Positions 52,754 through 61,642 of a DNA stretch of 64,000 bases are shown piece by piece. Every line of letters begins with the position of its first letter. Position 1 is the stretch's first letter. The notes under the pieces are model-generated. The model was not told where the DNA came from, did not search any database, and saw only the letters and a program-made list of their open reading frames with translations. Source of the stretch: Candidatus Methanomethylicaceae archaeon (GTDB taxonomy: Archaea; Thermoproteota; Methanomethylicia; Methanomethylicales; Methanomethylicaceae). The stretch lies in NCBI GenBank assembly GCA_015660995.1, contig JACTUC010000005.1, forward strand, positions 1-64,000. The letters are read 5' to 3'. The position numbers and the translations under genes are program-made.

Positions 52754-53797
52754 ATGGTGAAAAAAGGACAAAATTGTACTCTTTATGGTGAGAGTGTGCC
52801 AGAAATCTTCCGTATACCCAGTGGGGCTCCTCTGATTGGGTCAGTCTCATTCGGCGTTATTGACAGGGGCACCAATGTCATCCAAGTCCGGCCATCGACT
52901 TCTTGCTCTCTGAGCTGCATCTTCTGCTCTACGGATGCCGGACCTTGCAGTAGGAGGAGAAGGGCGGAATATCTTGTTGATTTGGATCACATGATGGAGT
53001 GGGTCAGGGGACTCGTGGCAGTGAAGGGCGGGGGGGTTGAAGCACACATAGATACCGTCGGCGACCCCTTTACCTACCCGAGGCTTGTTGATCTGGTCAG
53101 CGCCATATCAGATCTTGGCGGAGTCGAGACCATATCGCTTCAGACCCATGGCTACCTCATGAGCGAAGGCCTGATCAGCAATCTGGCAGAAGCGGGGCTA
53201 GACAGGGTGAACCTCTCTCTAGATTCCGTAGACCCGGATCTTGCAAAGAAGCTTTCCGGAGCAGAGTCCTATGATCTTAAGAAGATAGTTGACAACGCTC
53301 AGTACCTTGTTGAGAATACCTCCATTGATCTGCTGCTCGCGCCCGTCTGGGTCCATCCGTTGAACGATGACCAGCTTGAGGGGCTCATCGATCTAGCGAA
53401 GCGGCTTGGGGCAGGCAGGAAGTGGCCCCCTTTGGGCATCCAGAAATGTGAGTTCCACAAGTCCGGCAGGAGGACGAAGGAGATGAAGCAGGTAAGCTGG
53501 TATGCATTCTACAGGAGGATGCGGGAGCTTGAGAAGGTGAGCGGGGTGAAGATGGTCCTCAGGCCTTCGGATTTTGGGATTAGAGCCGCGCCATCAGTTG
53601 CCGTCCCATTTGGACGTGGCGAGAAGCTCAGCGTTAGGGTAATCGGCCCTGGGTGGCTGAAGGGGGAGAGCCTTGCAGCAACGAAGGACTTGAAATGGGC
53701 AGTCACCGTGGTTGGCCACGAACTTCCAGTAGACGAGGAAGTCCGCGTACGGCTACTTAGAACTAGGGATAACATATTGATCGGTATCCTTTGCTGA
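52754..53797 (+). CDS. Radical SAM protein with C-terminal TRAM-like domain
   Basis: 347 residues. The cluster motif is RPSTSCSLSCIFCSTDAG (Cx3CxxC) near residue 50; HIDTVGDPFTYPRLVDLV and NLSLDSVDPDLAKKL follow the usual partial TIM barrel. The last 70 residues (KLSVRVIGPGWLKGESLA) form a small beta domain like TRAM, which often binds RNA. This resembles COG2100, an archaeal family without a known reaction; an RNA-modifying role is an inference. Confidence 0.8.
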   Translation: MVKKGQNCTLYGESVPEIFRIPSGAPLIGSVSFGVIDRGTNVIQVRPSTSCSLSCIFCSTDAGPCSRRRRAEYLVDLDHMMEWVRGLVAVKGGGVEAHIDTVGDPFTYPRLVDLVSAISDLGGVETISLQTHGYLMSEGLISNLAEAGLDRVNLSLDSVDPDLAKKLSGAESYDLKKIVDNAQYLVENTSIDLLLAPVWVHPLNDDQLEGLIDLAKRLGAGRKWPPLGIQKCEFHKSGRRTKEMKQVSWYAFYRRMRELEKVSGVKMVLRPSDFGIRAAPSVAVPFGRGEKLSVRVIGPGWLKGESLAATKDLKWAVTVVGHELPVDEEVRVRLLRTRDNILIGILC

Positions 53798-53871
53798 TCG
53801 CAGGCCAAGATACTGCGGCATCATTATTAGTAGGAAAATGCTCTTGACCGTGTGTTTCTGGGGGGTGTGAC

Positions 53872-54732
53872 ATGGACCCAAAGAGAGAGGCTGTTGCAGG
53901 GCTGCTCTTTGCAACGGTCATTTGGGGCATCTCCTTTCCCGTCATCAAAGTGGCTCTCAACGAGATCAGTCCCTCATTGTTCATTAGCCTGAGGTTCATT
54001 CTTGCCGCCCTGATCGTTCTCACATACCTGGCACTGGCGAGGAAGCCCGTGAAGAAGTTGCTGAACGAGAAGATCCTATGGATCCTCGGCATTACGAATG
54101 CAATTGGCTTCGTTATGGAGTTCTACGGCTTGACTCTCACTACAGCATCGAAGGCATCCCTGCTCGTGAACGTGAACGTGGTTTTCATGGCGATATTTAG
54201 CGCAATTATGCTGAAAGAGAAGATTACAGGCAAGGCCAAACTGGGGATATTAGTTGGTCTGATCGGGGTTTTCCTTACTACTACCGGTGGGGACCTATCG
54301 TCACTCGCGCAGGGGTCGGTGATTGGCGACCTGATAATTTTCATAGGCGGAATGGTATGGGCATTCTCGAACATATACAATAAGAGAGCGGCAACAGAGC
54401 TCGGGTTGTCGCCTATGGAGGTCACCGAGTCCATGTCAATAACGACAGCGATAACTCTTGCTCCATTGCTATTCTTTACACCCCTTGCATTTACGCTTAC
54501 ACCCTTCTCAGTCGGGGCTTTCTTGTACATCACTGTGATATGCACGATCTTTGGTTTCTATCTCTTCTACAGGGCGCTCAAGACAATCACGGTGGTTAAC
54601 GCAGGGATAGTGATGCTGTTCGAGATTATCGTGGCCATCGCTGTATCATTCGCCTTTCTTGGGGAGACCATAGCCCCAGTCGGAATTGCTGGAGGCGTGC
54701 TGATCGGATTGAGCATAGTCCTCGTATCATGA
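53872..54732 (+). CDS. EamA/DMT family transporter
   Basis: 286 residues, ten hydrophobic helices arranged as two repeats of the EamA domain: residues 6-135 (LLFATVIWGISFPVIKVAL) and 150-285 (GDLIIFIGGMVWAFSNIYN). Exports metabolites or amino acids; substrate unknown. Start ATG follows GGGGGGTGTG. Its stop is 25 bases from the convergent nikR gene end. Confidence 0.87.
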   Translation: MDPKREAVAGLLFATVIWGISFPVIKVALNEISPSLFISLRFILAALIVLTYLALARKPVKKLLNEKILWILGITNAIGFVMEFYGLTLTTASKASLLVNVNVVFMAIFSAIMLKEKITGKAKLGILVGLIGVFLTTTGGDLSSLAQGSVIGDLIIFIGGMVWAFSNIYNKRAATELGLSPMEVTESMSITTAITLAPLLFFTPLAFTLTPFSVGAFLYITVICTIFGFYLFYRALKTITVVNAGIVMLFEIIVAIAVSFAFLGETIAPVGIAGGVLIGLSIVLVS

Positions 54733-54757
54733 CAAAGCAGGGCTCAAGCGATCCATG

Positions 54758-55159
54758 CTATGCTACTTCCATTATGAAGAAATTTAGCTGTTTTACGTGC
54801 CTATCAGCCTTCAGGCCGTCGATCAGACCCTTGAGGCGCAAAGAATCGCCTTTGACCACCATTACTTCCAGACAGCTGTTTCCAGCCAAATGGGCATGGA
54901 GGTACTGGGTGATAATATCGTCAAACTCATGCTGAAGACGGAGCCCCTCATTCCTTTCAGCTTTCTCCTGCAGGACTGTAATGGTGGCAATTATGCTCCC
55001 CTTCACCTTTTCCAGCTCCTTATACTCCGAGATGTACTTGTGGAGTGCCTGCCTGACCACCTCCGAGCGGCTTGCATGCCATGCCTCTCCCATGATCTTG
55101 TCGAGTTCATCAAGGAGCTCGTCTGGTATGGATAAGCTTACTATAACCATCTTTGCCAC
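54758..55159 (-). CDS. nikR: Nickel-responsive regulator NikR
   Basis: 133 residues from GTG (ATG 55150 is an alternative). N-terminal ribbon-helix-helix: VSLSIPDELLDELDKIMGEA. C-terminal ACT-like metal domain with nickel ligands LQHEFDDIITQYLHAHL and SCLEVMVVKGD (His, two His, Cys in the NikR pattern). It represses nickel uptake or hydrogenase genes when Ni is plentiful. It lies just downstream of a metal ABC transporter on the same strand. Confidence 0.9.
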   Translation of the reverse strand: MAKMVIVSLSIPDELLDELDKIMGEAWHASRSEVVRQALHKYISEYKELEKVKGSIIATITVLQEKAERNEGLRLQHEFDDIITQYLHAHLAGNSCLEVMVVKGDSLRLKGLIDGLKADRHVKQLNFFIMEVA

Positions 55160-55267
55160 ATCGAGGCACTCTCTTTAATCCGCAACTTAAAAGGACTTTC
55201 AATGGCATAATGATTACTTAAAGTCTGATCTTCGGGATGAGCAATGCTGAGAACTATCCAATTTGAT

Positions 55268-55280
55268 AGAAAAAAACAGG
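55268..55280 (-). terminator. Oligo-T terminator of the metal ABC operon
   Basis: Seven T on the minus strand shortly after the permease stop, separating it from nikR. Confidence 0.55.
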
Positions 55281-55281
55281 C

Positions 55282-56130
55282 TCAATAGCGGATCGTCTTG
55301 CGGGTCTTGCTGGCCAACTTCTTAAGTGCCAAAACGAAGAGCAAAATCAGAAGACCAGTTACAACTATTGTAGCCCCAGAGGCAGTGTCCAGCGCTATTG
55401 ATAAAAGAAGCCCAATAACTACGCTGAGAAGAGCGAACAGGGGAGAGAGAAGAACCGTTTCCCTTAATGATCGGCTTACCTGAAGACTAGTAATGCCAGG
55501 GAGAACGAGCAATGCAGATATAAGCAATACTCCCACGATGGGTATTGAAGCGATTACGGCGACGGCTGCCAGACCGCTGATCAGGTAATCGAAGAACCAG
55601 GTCCTCATTCCCGCAGCCCTAGCTTGAATTTCATCGAAACTAACATACGCAAGCTCTTTGTAGAAGAGAAAGACGATGGCTAGCGTCACCAATAGTATGA
55701 CGGTAGCAGTTATGATTTCTTCAGTATTTACTAAAAGGATGCTACCGAACAGCAGACTTTCTAGATTAACACCAAACCCACGAGCTAGACTGAGAAGCAC
55801 AATACCAGACGCCAAGCCGAGTTGCAAGAACAGCGCAATTGCTGCGTCCGAGGAGATCTTTGCAGAACGGGTTGCCTTTGTTATTCCCATTGAGCCAAGA
55901 ATCACAGTGATTGCAGCAACCCAAAGTGGCTCAAGTCCGAGGTAATAGCCAAGCGCCAAGCCTCCGAAGGCGGTGTGGGCAAGACCATCTCCTATAAGAG
56001 AGTACTTCTTAAGGACGATGAACGTGCTCAAAACCGAACTAAGGATTGCTATTATGATGCCAATTAGGAATGCTCGCTGGATAAACGCCTGCTGTAGCAT
56101 TGACAGGAAGAAATCAAGCGTGATCGTCAT
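55282..56130 (-). CDS. Metal ABC transporter permease (ZnuB-like)
   Basis: 282 residues, eight to nine hydrophobic helices. The segment IVLKKYSLIGDGLAHTAFGG near residue 37 is the ABC-3 family signature. It overlaps the ATPase gene by 17 bases. Imports Zn, Mn, Fe or Ni; the neighbouring nikR makes nickel a possibility. Confidence 0.9.
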   Translation of the reverse strand: MTITLDFFLSMLQQAFIQRAFLIGIIIAILSSVLSTFIVLKKYSLIGDGLAHTAFGGLALGYYLGLEPLWVAAITVILGSMGITKATRSAKISSDAAIALFLQLGLASGIVLLSLARGFGVNLESLLFGSILLVNTEEIITATVILLVTLAIVFLFYKELAYVSFDEIQARAAGMRTWFFDYLISGLAAVAVIASIPIVGVLLISALLVLPGITSLQVSRSLRETVLLSPLFALLSVVIGLLLSIALDTASGATIVVTGLLILLFVLALKKLASKTRKTIRY

Positions 56131-56875
56131 GATGCATTACCTCAACAGGGTAGCCATACATTCCAGGAAGTACTAAATCAGGGGAGAATTCCGAATTTCT
56201 CCCGCAGAAGAAAAGTGACCTGTTTATACAGATCACCTTGTTGGCAATTTTTGTTACAACGCCGATATCGTGGGAAGAGAGTATGATGGTTATTCCAACT
56301 TCGCTGTTCAGCTTTCCTAATATTTCGTAGAACTCAGTCTTTGATTGGGCATCTATGCCACTCGTCGGTTCATCAAGCAACAGCAGCTTCGGATCTGAGA
56401 CGAGGGCCTTGGCGACCAATACCCTCTGTGACTGACCTCCAGAAAGTTGCCCTATGCGCCTGTCTCTGAGTTCGTATATACCCAGCATTTTTAATACCTC
56501 CTCGACTTTCCGCTTGTCGTCCTCGCTCAATCCATGGAGGATGCCTGCGCGGGGAACCCTTCCCATCAGGACGGTTTCAAAGACGGTTGATGGGAAGTTC
56601 GAGTCCTGTGTTTGGGTTTTTTGGGGGACATATCCGACATATCTGAGATTATTGGGTGAGATCTCCTCGCCGAATAGCTTAACCGAGCCGCAGCTCGGTT
56701 TTATCAAGCCCAGTATTACACCAAGGAGGGTCGACTTCCCAGCCCCGTTGGGTCCTATTAGGGCTACAAGATCACGCTCGTAGATTTCAAGCGTAATGCT
56801 GTCCAGTACGCAAACCTCGCGATATTGAACGCTTACATCTTTCAATTCGACTACGGGCTTAGCTACATCCAACAC
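56114..56875 (-). CDS. Metal ABC transporter ATPase (ZnuC-like)
   Basis: 253 residues. Walker A is GPNGAGKSTLL, signature is LSGGQSQRVLVAKAL, Walker B is LLLLDEPTSGID, and the switch His is in SSHDIGVV. The C-terminus is His/Asp-rich (MHHDDHA), perhaps metal-binding. It overlaps both neighbouring genes by 17 bases. Confidence 0.92.
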   Translation of the reverse strand: MLDVAKPVVELKDVSVQYREVCVLDSITLEIYERDLVALIGPNGAGKSTLLGVILGLIKPSCGSVKLFGEEISPNNLRYVGYVPQKTQTQDSNFPSTVFETVLMGRVPRAGILHGLSEDDKRKVEEVLKMLGIYELRDRRIGQLSGGQSQRVLVAKALVSDPKLLLLDEPTSGIDAQSKTEFYEILGKLNSEVGITIILSSHDIGVVTKIANKVICINRSLFFCGRNSEFSPDLVLPGMYGYPVEVMHHDDHA

Positions 56876-57806
56876 TATTTAGCGCCTCGATTATGTTCGT
56901 GACGTCTTGTTGCATCATTGTTAGATAAGTCATCCCTGCGAGTTGGTCTGCCTGGCTGAGTCCTTCAATGGGGTCCATGCGTATTAGAGTGGCATTCGTC
57001 TGGCTGCCGATCGCCTCTGAGATTGCGGGGTTCTCAAGTGACTCGTACCCCACATAGCACAGGTGGTACTGGTGTATGGCAGCTACTACATTCTGTACGT
57101 CACTGGGGGTTGGTTCCTCCTCGAATGGGCCCGAGATAGAGACTTGGGTAAGGTTATACTGCTCTGCGAAATACCCAAAAGCCTCGTGGAAGGTCACGAA
57201 GTATCTTGTCTTTACATTCGATGCAGCATTGATGATTTCGGAGTTTAGTTGATCGAGCTTGGCTTCATATGCATGCGCATTTGCTGTAAAATACTGCTGG
57301 TCCTGAGGATCAGCTTTCACCAATCCCTGAAGAATATTCTCAACTTCCTGCTCTGCAAGAACGGGATCCAGCCAAACATGCGGGTCAACGGTCTGGTTAC
57401 CCCTCTGAAACTCTAGCGATACTGGAATCAATGTTATATTCTGGCTCGCGTCTATCACAATAAGTTTTGGATTATTTGCGGCGCTTATGACTTGGCTTAT
57501 CCAAGGCTCGAGTCCAGCACCATTATATATGAGAACGTCTGCGCTCGCAACTCTCGCTATGTCCGAAGGCGTAGGATTGAAATCGTGCACATCGGTGGTA
57601 GCCGGAACGAGGAGGGTCACATTAACCTTGTCACCCACCACATTTTGGGCGAAGTCATACATTGGGTAGAAGGTCGCGATTACTTTCAATTCCCCCTCTC
57701 CAGCAGAGGGTTCAGCAGGGCGGTAAAGTTCGAAAGATGTAACGCTGGCAGCGATCGCTACGATCGCGACAACAAACAGCGCGACAGCTTTCTTACTACC
57801 TACCAT
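56859..57806 (-). CDS. Metal ABC transporter substrate-binding protein (ZnuA-like)
   Basis: 315 residues from ATG 57806. N-terminal signal anchor (KKAVALFVVAIVAIAASVTS). Metal ligands lie in TTDVHDFNPTPSD, DPHVWLDP and VTFHEAFGYF, each giving one His, as in cluster A-I proteins. It lacks the His-rich loop of many ZnuA. First gene of the operon; a TATA-like TTTAATAATA lies about 57830-57840 on the minus strand. Confidence 0.88.
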   Translation of the reverse strand: MVGSKKAVALFVVAIVAIAASVTSFELYRPAEPSAGEGELKVIATFYPMYDFAQNVVGDKVNVTLLVPATTDVHDFNPTPSDIARVASADVLIYNGAGLEPWISQVISAANNPKLIVIDASQNITLIPVSLEFQRGNQTVDPHVWLDPVLAEQEVENILQGLVKADPQDQQYFTANAHAYEAKLDQLNSEIINAASNVKTRYFVTFHEAFGYFAEQYNLTQVSISGPFEEEPTPSDVQNVVAAIHQYHLCYVGYESLENPAISEAIGSQTNATLIRMDPIEGLSQADQLAGMTYLTMMQQDVTNIIEALNSVGCS

Positions 57807-57881
57807 ATCTCCGCTTATCAATGATGGTATTATTAAATTTTTCTAATTTATTAATAAGAATATGCCCTGCAACGCTAGTTT

Positions 57882-58361
57882 TTAACGCCTTACCACCCAG
57901 ACATCGCAATGCGCGTTCTTGATTACAAAATCAGCCACGCTCCCAAGCAGGGTGCGCTTCAATCCAGTAAGTCCCCTCGAACCGATTATTATTAATGAGA
58001 CTCCACGCCTCTCAGCTTCGATGACAAGGCCTGCGCCGACTTTATCCCAGATCGTGACAATTTTAGATTCCACATTCTTCACACCAGCTTTCCTCGCCCG
58101 TTCTTCGTACTCTTTTAGCAGATCACCTACTTCTTTTGCGATGTCGCCAGGAACCTTTGGGGAAAGCGTTGGAAAATCTGTAAGTATCTGGGGATAAGGT
58201 GGCATTCCAGGCAATAGGGGGACTGAAGGCGAGTTGTGGACGCTGATTATGAGAAGCCGAGCTTCATAACGCTTAGCTGCATCGATCGCCACATCCAGCG
58301 CTGCTTCAGCAGGCTTGGAGCAGTCAACCCCGATCATTATGTAATCCATCATCTTTTCCAT
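57882..58361 (-). CDS. Universal stress protein
   Basis: 159 residues from ATG 58361, about 35 bases after a TATA-like GTTTAATAG. ATP-binding signature IIIGSRGLTGLKRTLLGSVA near residue 130 and IMIGVDCSKPAEAALDVAI at the start. A Pro-rich insertion (PSVPLLPGMPPYPQILTDFP) lies between strands 2 and 3. Role in stress or redox balance is unknown. Confidence 0.9.
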   Translation of the reverse strand: MEKMMDYIMIGVDCSKPAEAALDVAIDAAKRYEARLLIISVHNSPSVPLLPGMPPYPQILTDFPTLSPKVPGDIAKEVGDLLKEYEERARKAGVKNVESKIVTIWDKVGAGLVIEAERRGVSLIIIGSRGLTGLKRTLLGSVADFVIKNAHCDVWVVRR

Positions 58362-58524
58362 CAACTCTCGTAAGTTATTTTGTTTCAAAATCTATTAAAC
58401 ATATGTTTTAGACTGGGTAGGGACCTGCGAACGGAGATTGATTCCGAGTTGCTTGGTTTGGACTTGCTCAAAAACACAAACCATAATTTCCTCGTTCCAA
58501 TGAATAGGTTGTTGGCGGCATTTG

Positions 58525-59313
58525 ATGGCACTAAAACTAAATTTCAAGGCATTCATCTTTGATATTGACGGAAGTCTCTCTAGGGGTAACAGTCCGATTG
58601 AAGGAGCATCCGAGATAATAGCCATGCTTAGGCGAAAGGGCAAGAAGATTCTGCTTCTTACAAACAACTCGACTGGCACGCCGGAAGGGTACGCAGAAAA
58701 GTTGGGGAAGATGGGCATAAATGTGTCGCAAGAAGAGATACTCACTTCGTCAATGGCTACAGCAGTCTATATGAAGAAATTCAATCAGGGGAAGGTTTAC
58801 GTTATTGGAGAGGAAGCGTTGTCATCAGCCATCTCCAGAGAAGGCTTTACCATCTTAAACGAAGAAGAGGCGAGAGAGGCGAAATATGTTGTCTGTGGGC
58901 TCGATCGCCATGTCACCTACGATAAGCTGGCTGCGGCCTCTTACGCGATCCAGAATGGTGCGAAATTCATAGCGGCAAATGCAGATCGGAGCCTCCCTGT
59001 AGAAGACGGATACCTGCCCGGAGCTGGGGCGATCCTGAGCGCCATTATCAAAACTACAAATGTAAGACCGTTAATAGTGGGTAAGCCTTCCAAGAGGATA
59101 ATGAAGATTGCCATGGATCGGCTTGGAACGACCAAAGACGAGGTCGCGATCGTTGGAGATGCCTTGGAGACTGACATCAAGGCAGGCAGGAACTCTAGGA
59201 TATACAGCATCCTTGTCCTTACAGGAGTGACCAAGGAGGAAGATCTGGCAACATCGAGAGTGAAGCCAGACCTTGTGCTTGGAAGTATTGCAGGTTTGTC
59301 GGATCTTCTTTAG
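58525..59313 (+). CDS. HAD-IIA family phosphatase (NagD-like)
   Basis: 262 residues from ATG 58525. Motif I is AFIFDIDGSLSRG (DIDGS, Ser where Thr is common), motif II LLLTNNSTG, and motif IV IVGDALETDIKAGRN. The cap lies between motifs II and III, as in NagD and phosphoglycolate or 4-nitrophenyl phosphatases. Substrate unknown. Confidence 0.87.
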   Translation: MALKLNFKAFIFDIDGSLSRGNSPIEGASEIIAMLRRKGKKILLLTNNSTGTPEGYAEKLGKMGINVSQEEILTSSMATAVYMKKFNQGKVYVIGEEALSSAISREGFTILNEEEAREAKYVVCGLDRHVTYDKLAAASYAIQNGAKFIAANADRSLPVEDGYLPGAGAILSAIIKTTNVRPLIVGKPSKRIMKIAMDRLGTTKDEVAIVGDALETDIKAGRNSRIYSILVLTGVTKEEDLATSRVKPDLVLGSIAGLSDLL

Positions 59314-59397
59314 AGATTGCTTTCACTGAAGAATCTTTAATAACATAATGAGCCGAAATTCAGCATATCAGGCTTTATATTTTAAACGGTGGTCATA

Positions 59398-60201
59398 ATG
59401 CCCAAAGGGAAAGGTCTCAGCAGGGATAGAATTATTCTGGAGCTCGTTAATGCTCTTCGGCCATTAGATTATATTTACACATTCTGGGAGGGTGGCGCAG
59501 CTGCCTTCGGAAGAGTCGATGAGTGGTCGGACATTGACGTTAATGTTGTCGTTGATGACAATAAGATTGACGAGACTTTTAGCCAGGTCGAGAAGGCTCT
59601 TGCAATGCTATCGCCAATAAAGCTGAAGTACGAGGTTCCTAAGGAAACATGGCAGGACATGTCCCAGGCTTTCTACAAGCTAGAAAAAGCAAGTGATTAT
59701 CACCTAATAGATCTTGCAGTCCTTAAGCTAAGCAAACGAGACAAATTTCTTGAGCCACGGGTTCATGGCAACTTAGTATTTTACTTTAAAAAAGGCGAAA
59801 AAATATCGCCTGCGCCTCTTGATGTGCAAGAATTTAATAATTCTATGCAGAAGAGACTGCTTCGTCTGAAAGCGAGATTTGATATATTCAACTGCTTCGT
59901 CCAAAAAGAGATCAACCGTAAGAATTACCTCGAAGCGCTTGATCTATACTACAATGTTACTCTATCATCATTAGTTGAGATATTGAGGATGATGCACAAC
60001 CCCTTCCATTATGACTTCAAGATGCGTTATGTCCATTATGAGCTTCCCCCCGACGTTATCAAGAGGCTCGAGTGGCTCTATTCCGTAAGGGGTCTGGAGG
60101 ATCTTCAGGGAAAGTATGAAGAAGCGAGCACATGGTTCAGCAGCTTGGCAGCAAATGTGCCGGCTGGGAGCTCCAATGCAACTAAGAGCTCACCTCCATA
60201 G
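59398..60201 (+). CDS. Nucleotidyltransferase-fold protein
   Basis: 267 residues from ATG 59398; a TATA-like TTTATATTT lies about 59372-59380. GGAAAFGRVDEWSDIDVNVVVDD gives the G-x-x-x-x-G...DxD pattern of the polymerase-beta superfamily, though the first Gly-Ser is GGAA. The remaining 170 residues are helical (KRLLRLKARFDIFNCFVQKE). Could modify a small molecule such as an aminoglycoside, or an RNA or protein; not recognised further. Confidence 0.72.
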   Translation: MPKGKGLSRDRIILELVNALRPLDYIYTFWEGGAAAFGRVDEWSDIDVNVVVDDNKIDETFSQVEKALAMLSPIKLKYEVPKETWQDMSQAFYKLEKASDYHLIDLAVLKLSKRDKFLEPRVHGNLVFYFKKGEKISPAPLDVQEFNNSMQKRLLRLKARFDIFNCFVQKEINRKNYLEALDLYYNVTLSSLVEILRMMHNPFHYDFKMRYVHYELPPDVIKRLEWLYSVRGLEDLQGKYEEASTWFSSLAANVPAGSSNATKSSPP

Positions 60202-60416
60202 AGCTGCTGCCAGTAGAAAGGAGGGGTGTTACCCTATGGAATCTCAAGGAGATCTCAGAGTTGAATAATGTGAATTTTCTTCTGAAACAGACGGACAGAA
60301 TATGCTGAGATTATCCGTTTCCGACGAGAACTTCGCAAAACAGCAACAATAGAGTGACTATTGAGACGCATTTTCAGTAATGTTAAGTAACCCTGGCAGC
60401 TAATCGCAGTATATCG

Positions 60417-61361
60417 GTGGTTTCTTTGGAAATGGCTGAGGATCCGCTGACGGGGAAGCTTGTTGAGGTAGTAAGGAATTCGGATCTGGGTGTCGGTGCA
60501 GTTAGGAGGGGGAAGGTTAGGGACGTCTATGACCTAGGTGGCGAGCTCCTAATCTACCACACGGACAGAGTCTCCGCTTTCGATGTGGTTCTTCCCACGC
60601 TCATCCCTCGGAAGGGCGAGTCGCTGCTCAAGCTCTCGATCTACTGGATGGAAAGGAGTAGACAGATCTTCCCTAACCATCTCATCAATGTTGAGAATAG
60701 CAGGATCATCCGGGTTAAGAAGGCGAAAAGGATCGACATAGAGTGGGTAGTCAGGAAGTACCTCTACGGCTCGCTTTGGAGGGCATATAGTAGTGGGAAG
60801 CGGGAGCTGTACGGAATAAGGTTCCCCGATGGCTTGCAGATCGCTGATGTACTGCCCGCACCGATCTTGACCCCGACCACGAAGGCTGATGTAGGGCACG
60901 ATGAGGAGATAGCAAAGAGCCTTGCAGTTGAGAAGGGGATAGTTGACAAGGATACATGGGAGGAGCTTGAGGAGGCTACTCTGAGGCTCTTCGGGTTCTA
61001 TGAGTTAGAAGCAAAGAAGAGGGGCATACTGATACCAGATTTCAAGATTGAGTTCGGCATATGCGACGGAGAGTTGATCCAGATCGATGAGCCGCCAACC
61101 CATGACTCTGCCAGGATGTGGGCAGTCAAGTACTTCAAACCAGGTGAAGCGCAGGAGGAGCACTGCCTTGACAAGGAGTTCCTAAGGGAATGCCTTCGGC
61201 GGCTGGGATTCTCCGGCGAGGGAGCACCACCAGATCTCCCCCAAGAAGTGATCAAAGAAATTGTAAAGCGCTGCGTCGGGGCATACGAAGTGATGGCGGG
61301 GAACTCGGCGATTGAAGCACTGCAATTAAGAAGCGTTGATGAGATTCTGCCTAAAACTTAA
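60417..61361 (+). CDS. purC: SAICAR synthetase
   Basis: 314 residues from GTG 60417 (ATG 60432 is an alternative). RRGKVRDVYDLGGELLIYHT, DRVSAFDVVLP and FPNHLI are PurC signatures; GILIPDFKIEFGIC and IDEPPTHDSARMW follow. It ligates aspartate to CAIR in purine synthesis. The start lies in TATCGGTGGTT, which is also present at the purF start. Confidence 0.94.
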   Translation: MVSLEMAEDPLTGKLVEVVRNSDLGVGAVRRGKVRDVYDLGGELLIYHTDRVSAFDVVLPTLIPRKGESLLKLSIYWMERSRQIFPNHLINVENSRIIRVKKAKRIDIEWVVRKYLYGSLWRAYSSGKRELYGIRFPDGLQIADVLPAPILTPTTKADVGHDEEIAKSLAVEKGIVDKDTWEELEEATLRLFGFYELEAKKRGILIPDFKIEFGICDGELIQIDEPPTHDSARMWAVKYFKPGEAQEEHCLDKEFLRECLRRLGFSGEGAPPDLPQEVIKEIVKRCVGAYEVMAGNSAIEALQLRSVDEILPKT

Positions 61362-61642
61362 GTCGAAAAGGACGATCATCGGTACCCCGAGAATAATTCG
61401 ATCTTCAGGTGCTCATTAGGAATACCCCAAAGGCTTTAGCACATCAACTATAGCATCGACTGTATGTGCGCTGATGTAGAAGATGCGATCGGCAAGACTT
61501 GAGAAATGCTGTTATAGTGCACAAGAAGGAGACAATCCAGGTCTAGATTTGCTCTCTTTTTTTTGCCATGAATATATAAATAAAGCTTTAAAAGACAAAT
61601 GCAAATACAAATGTTTATAACAATAGTAGCTGGTGTCTATCG

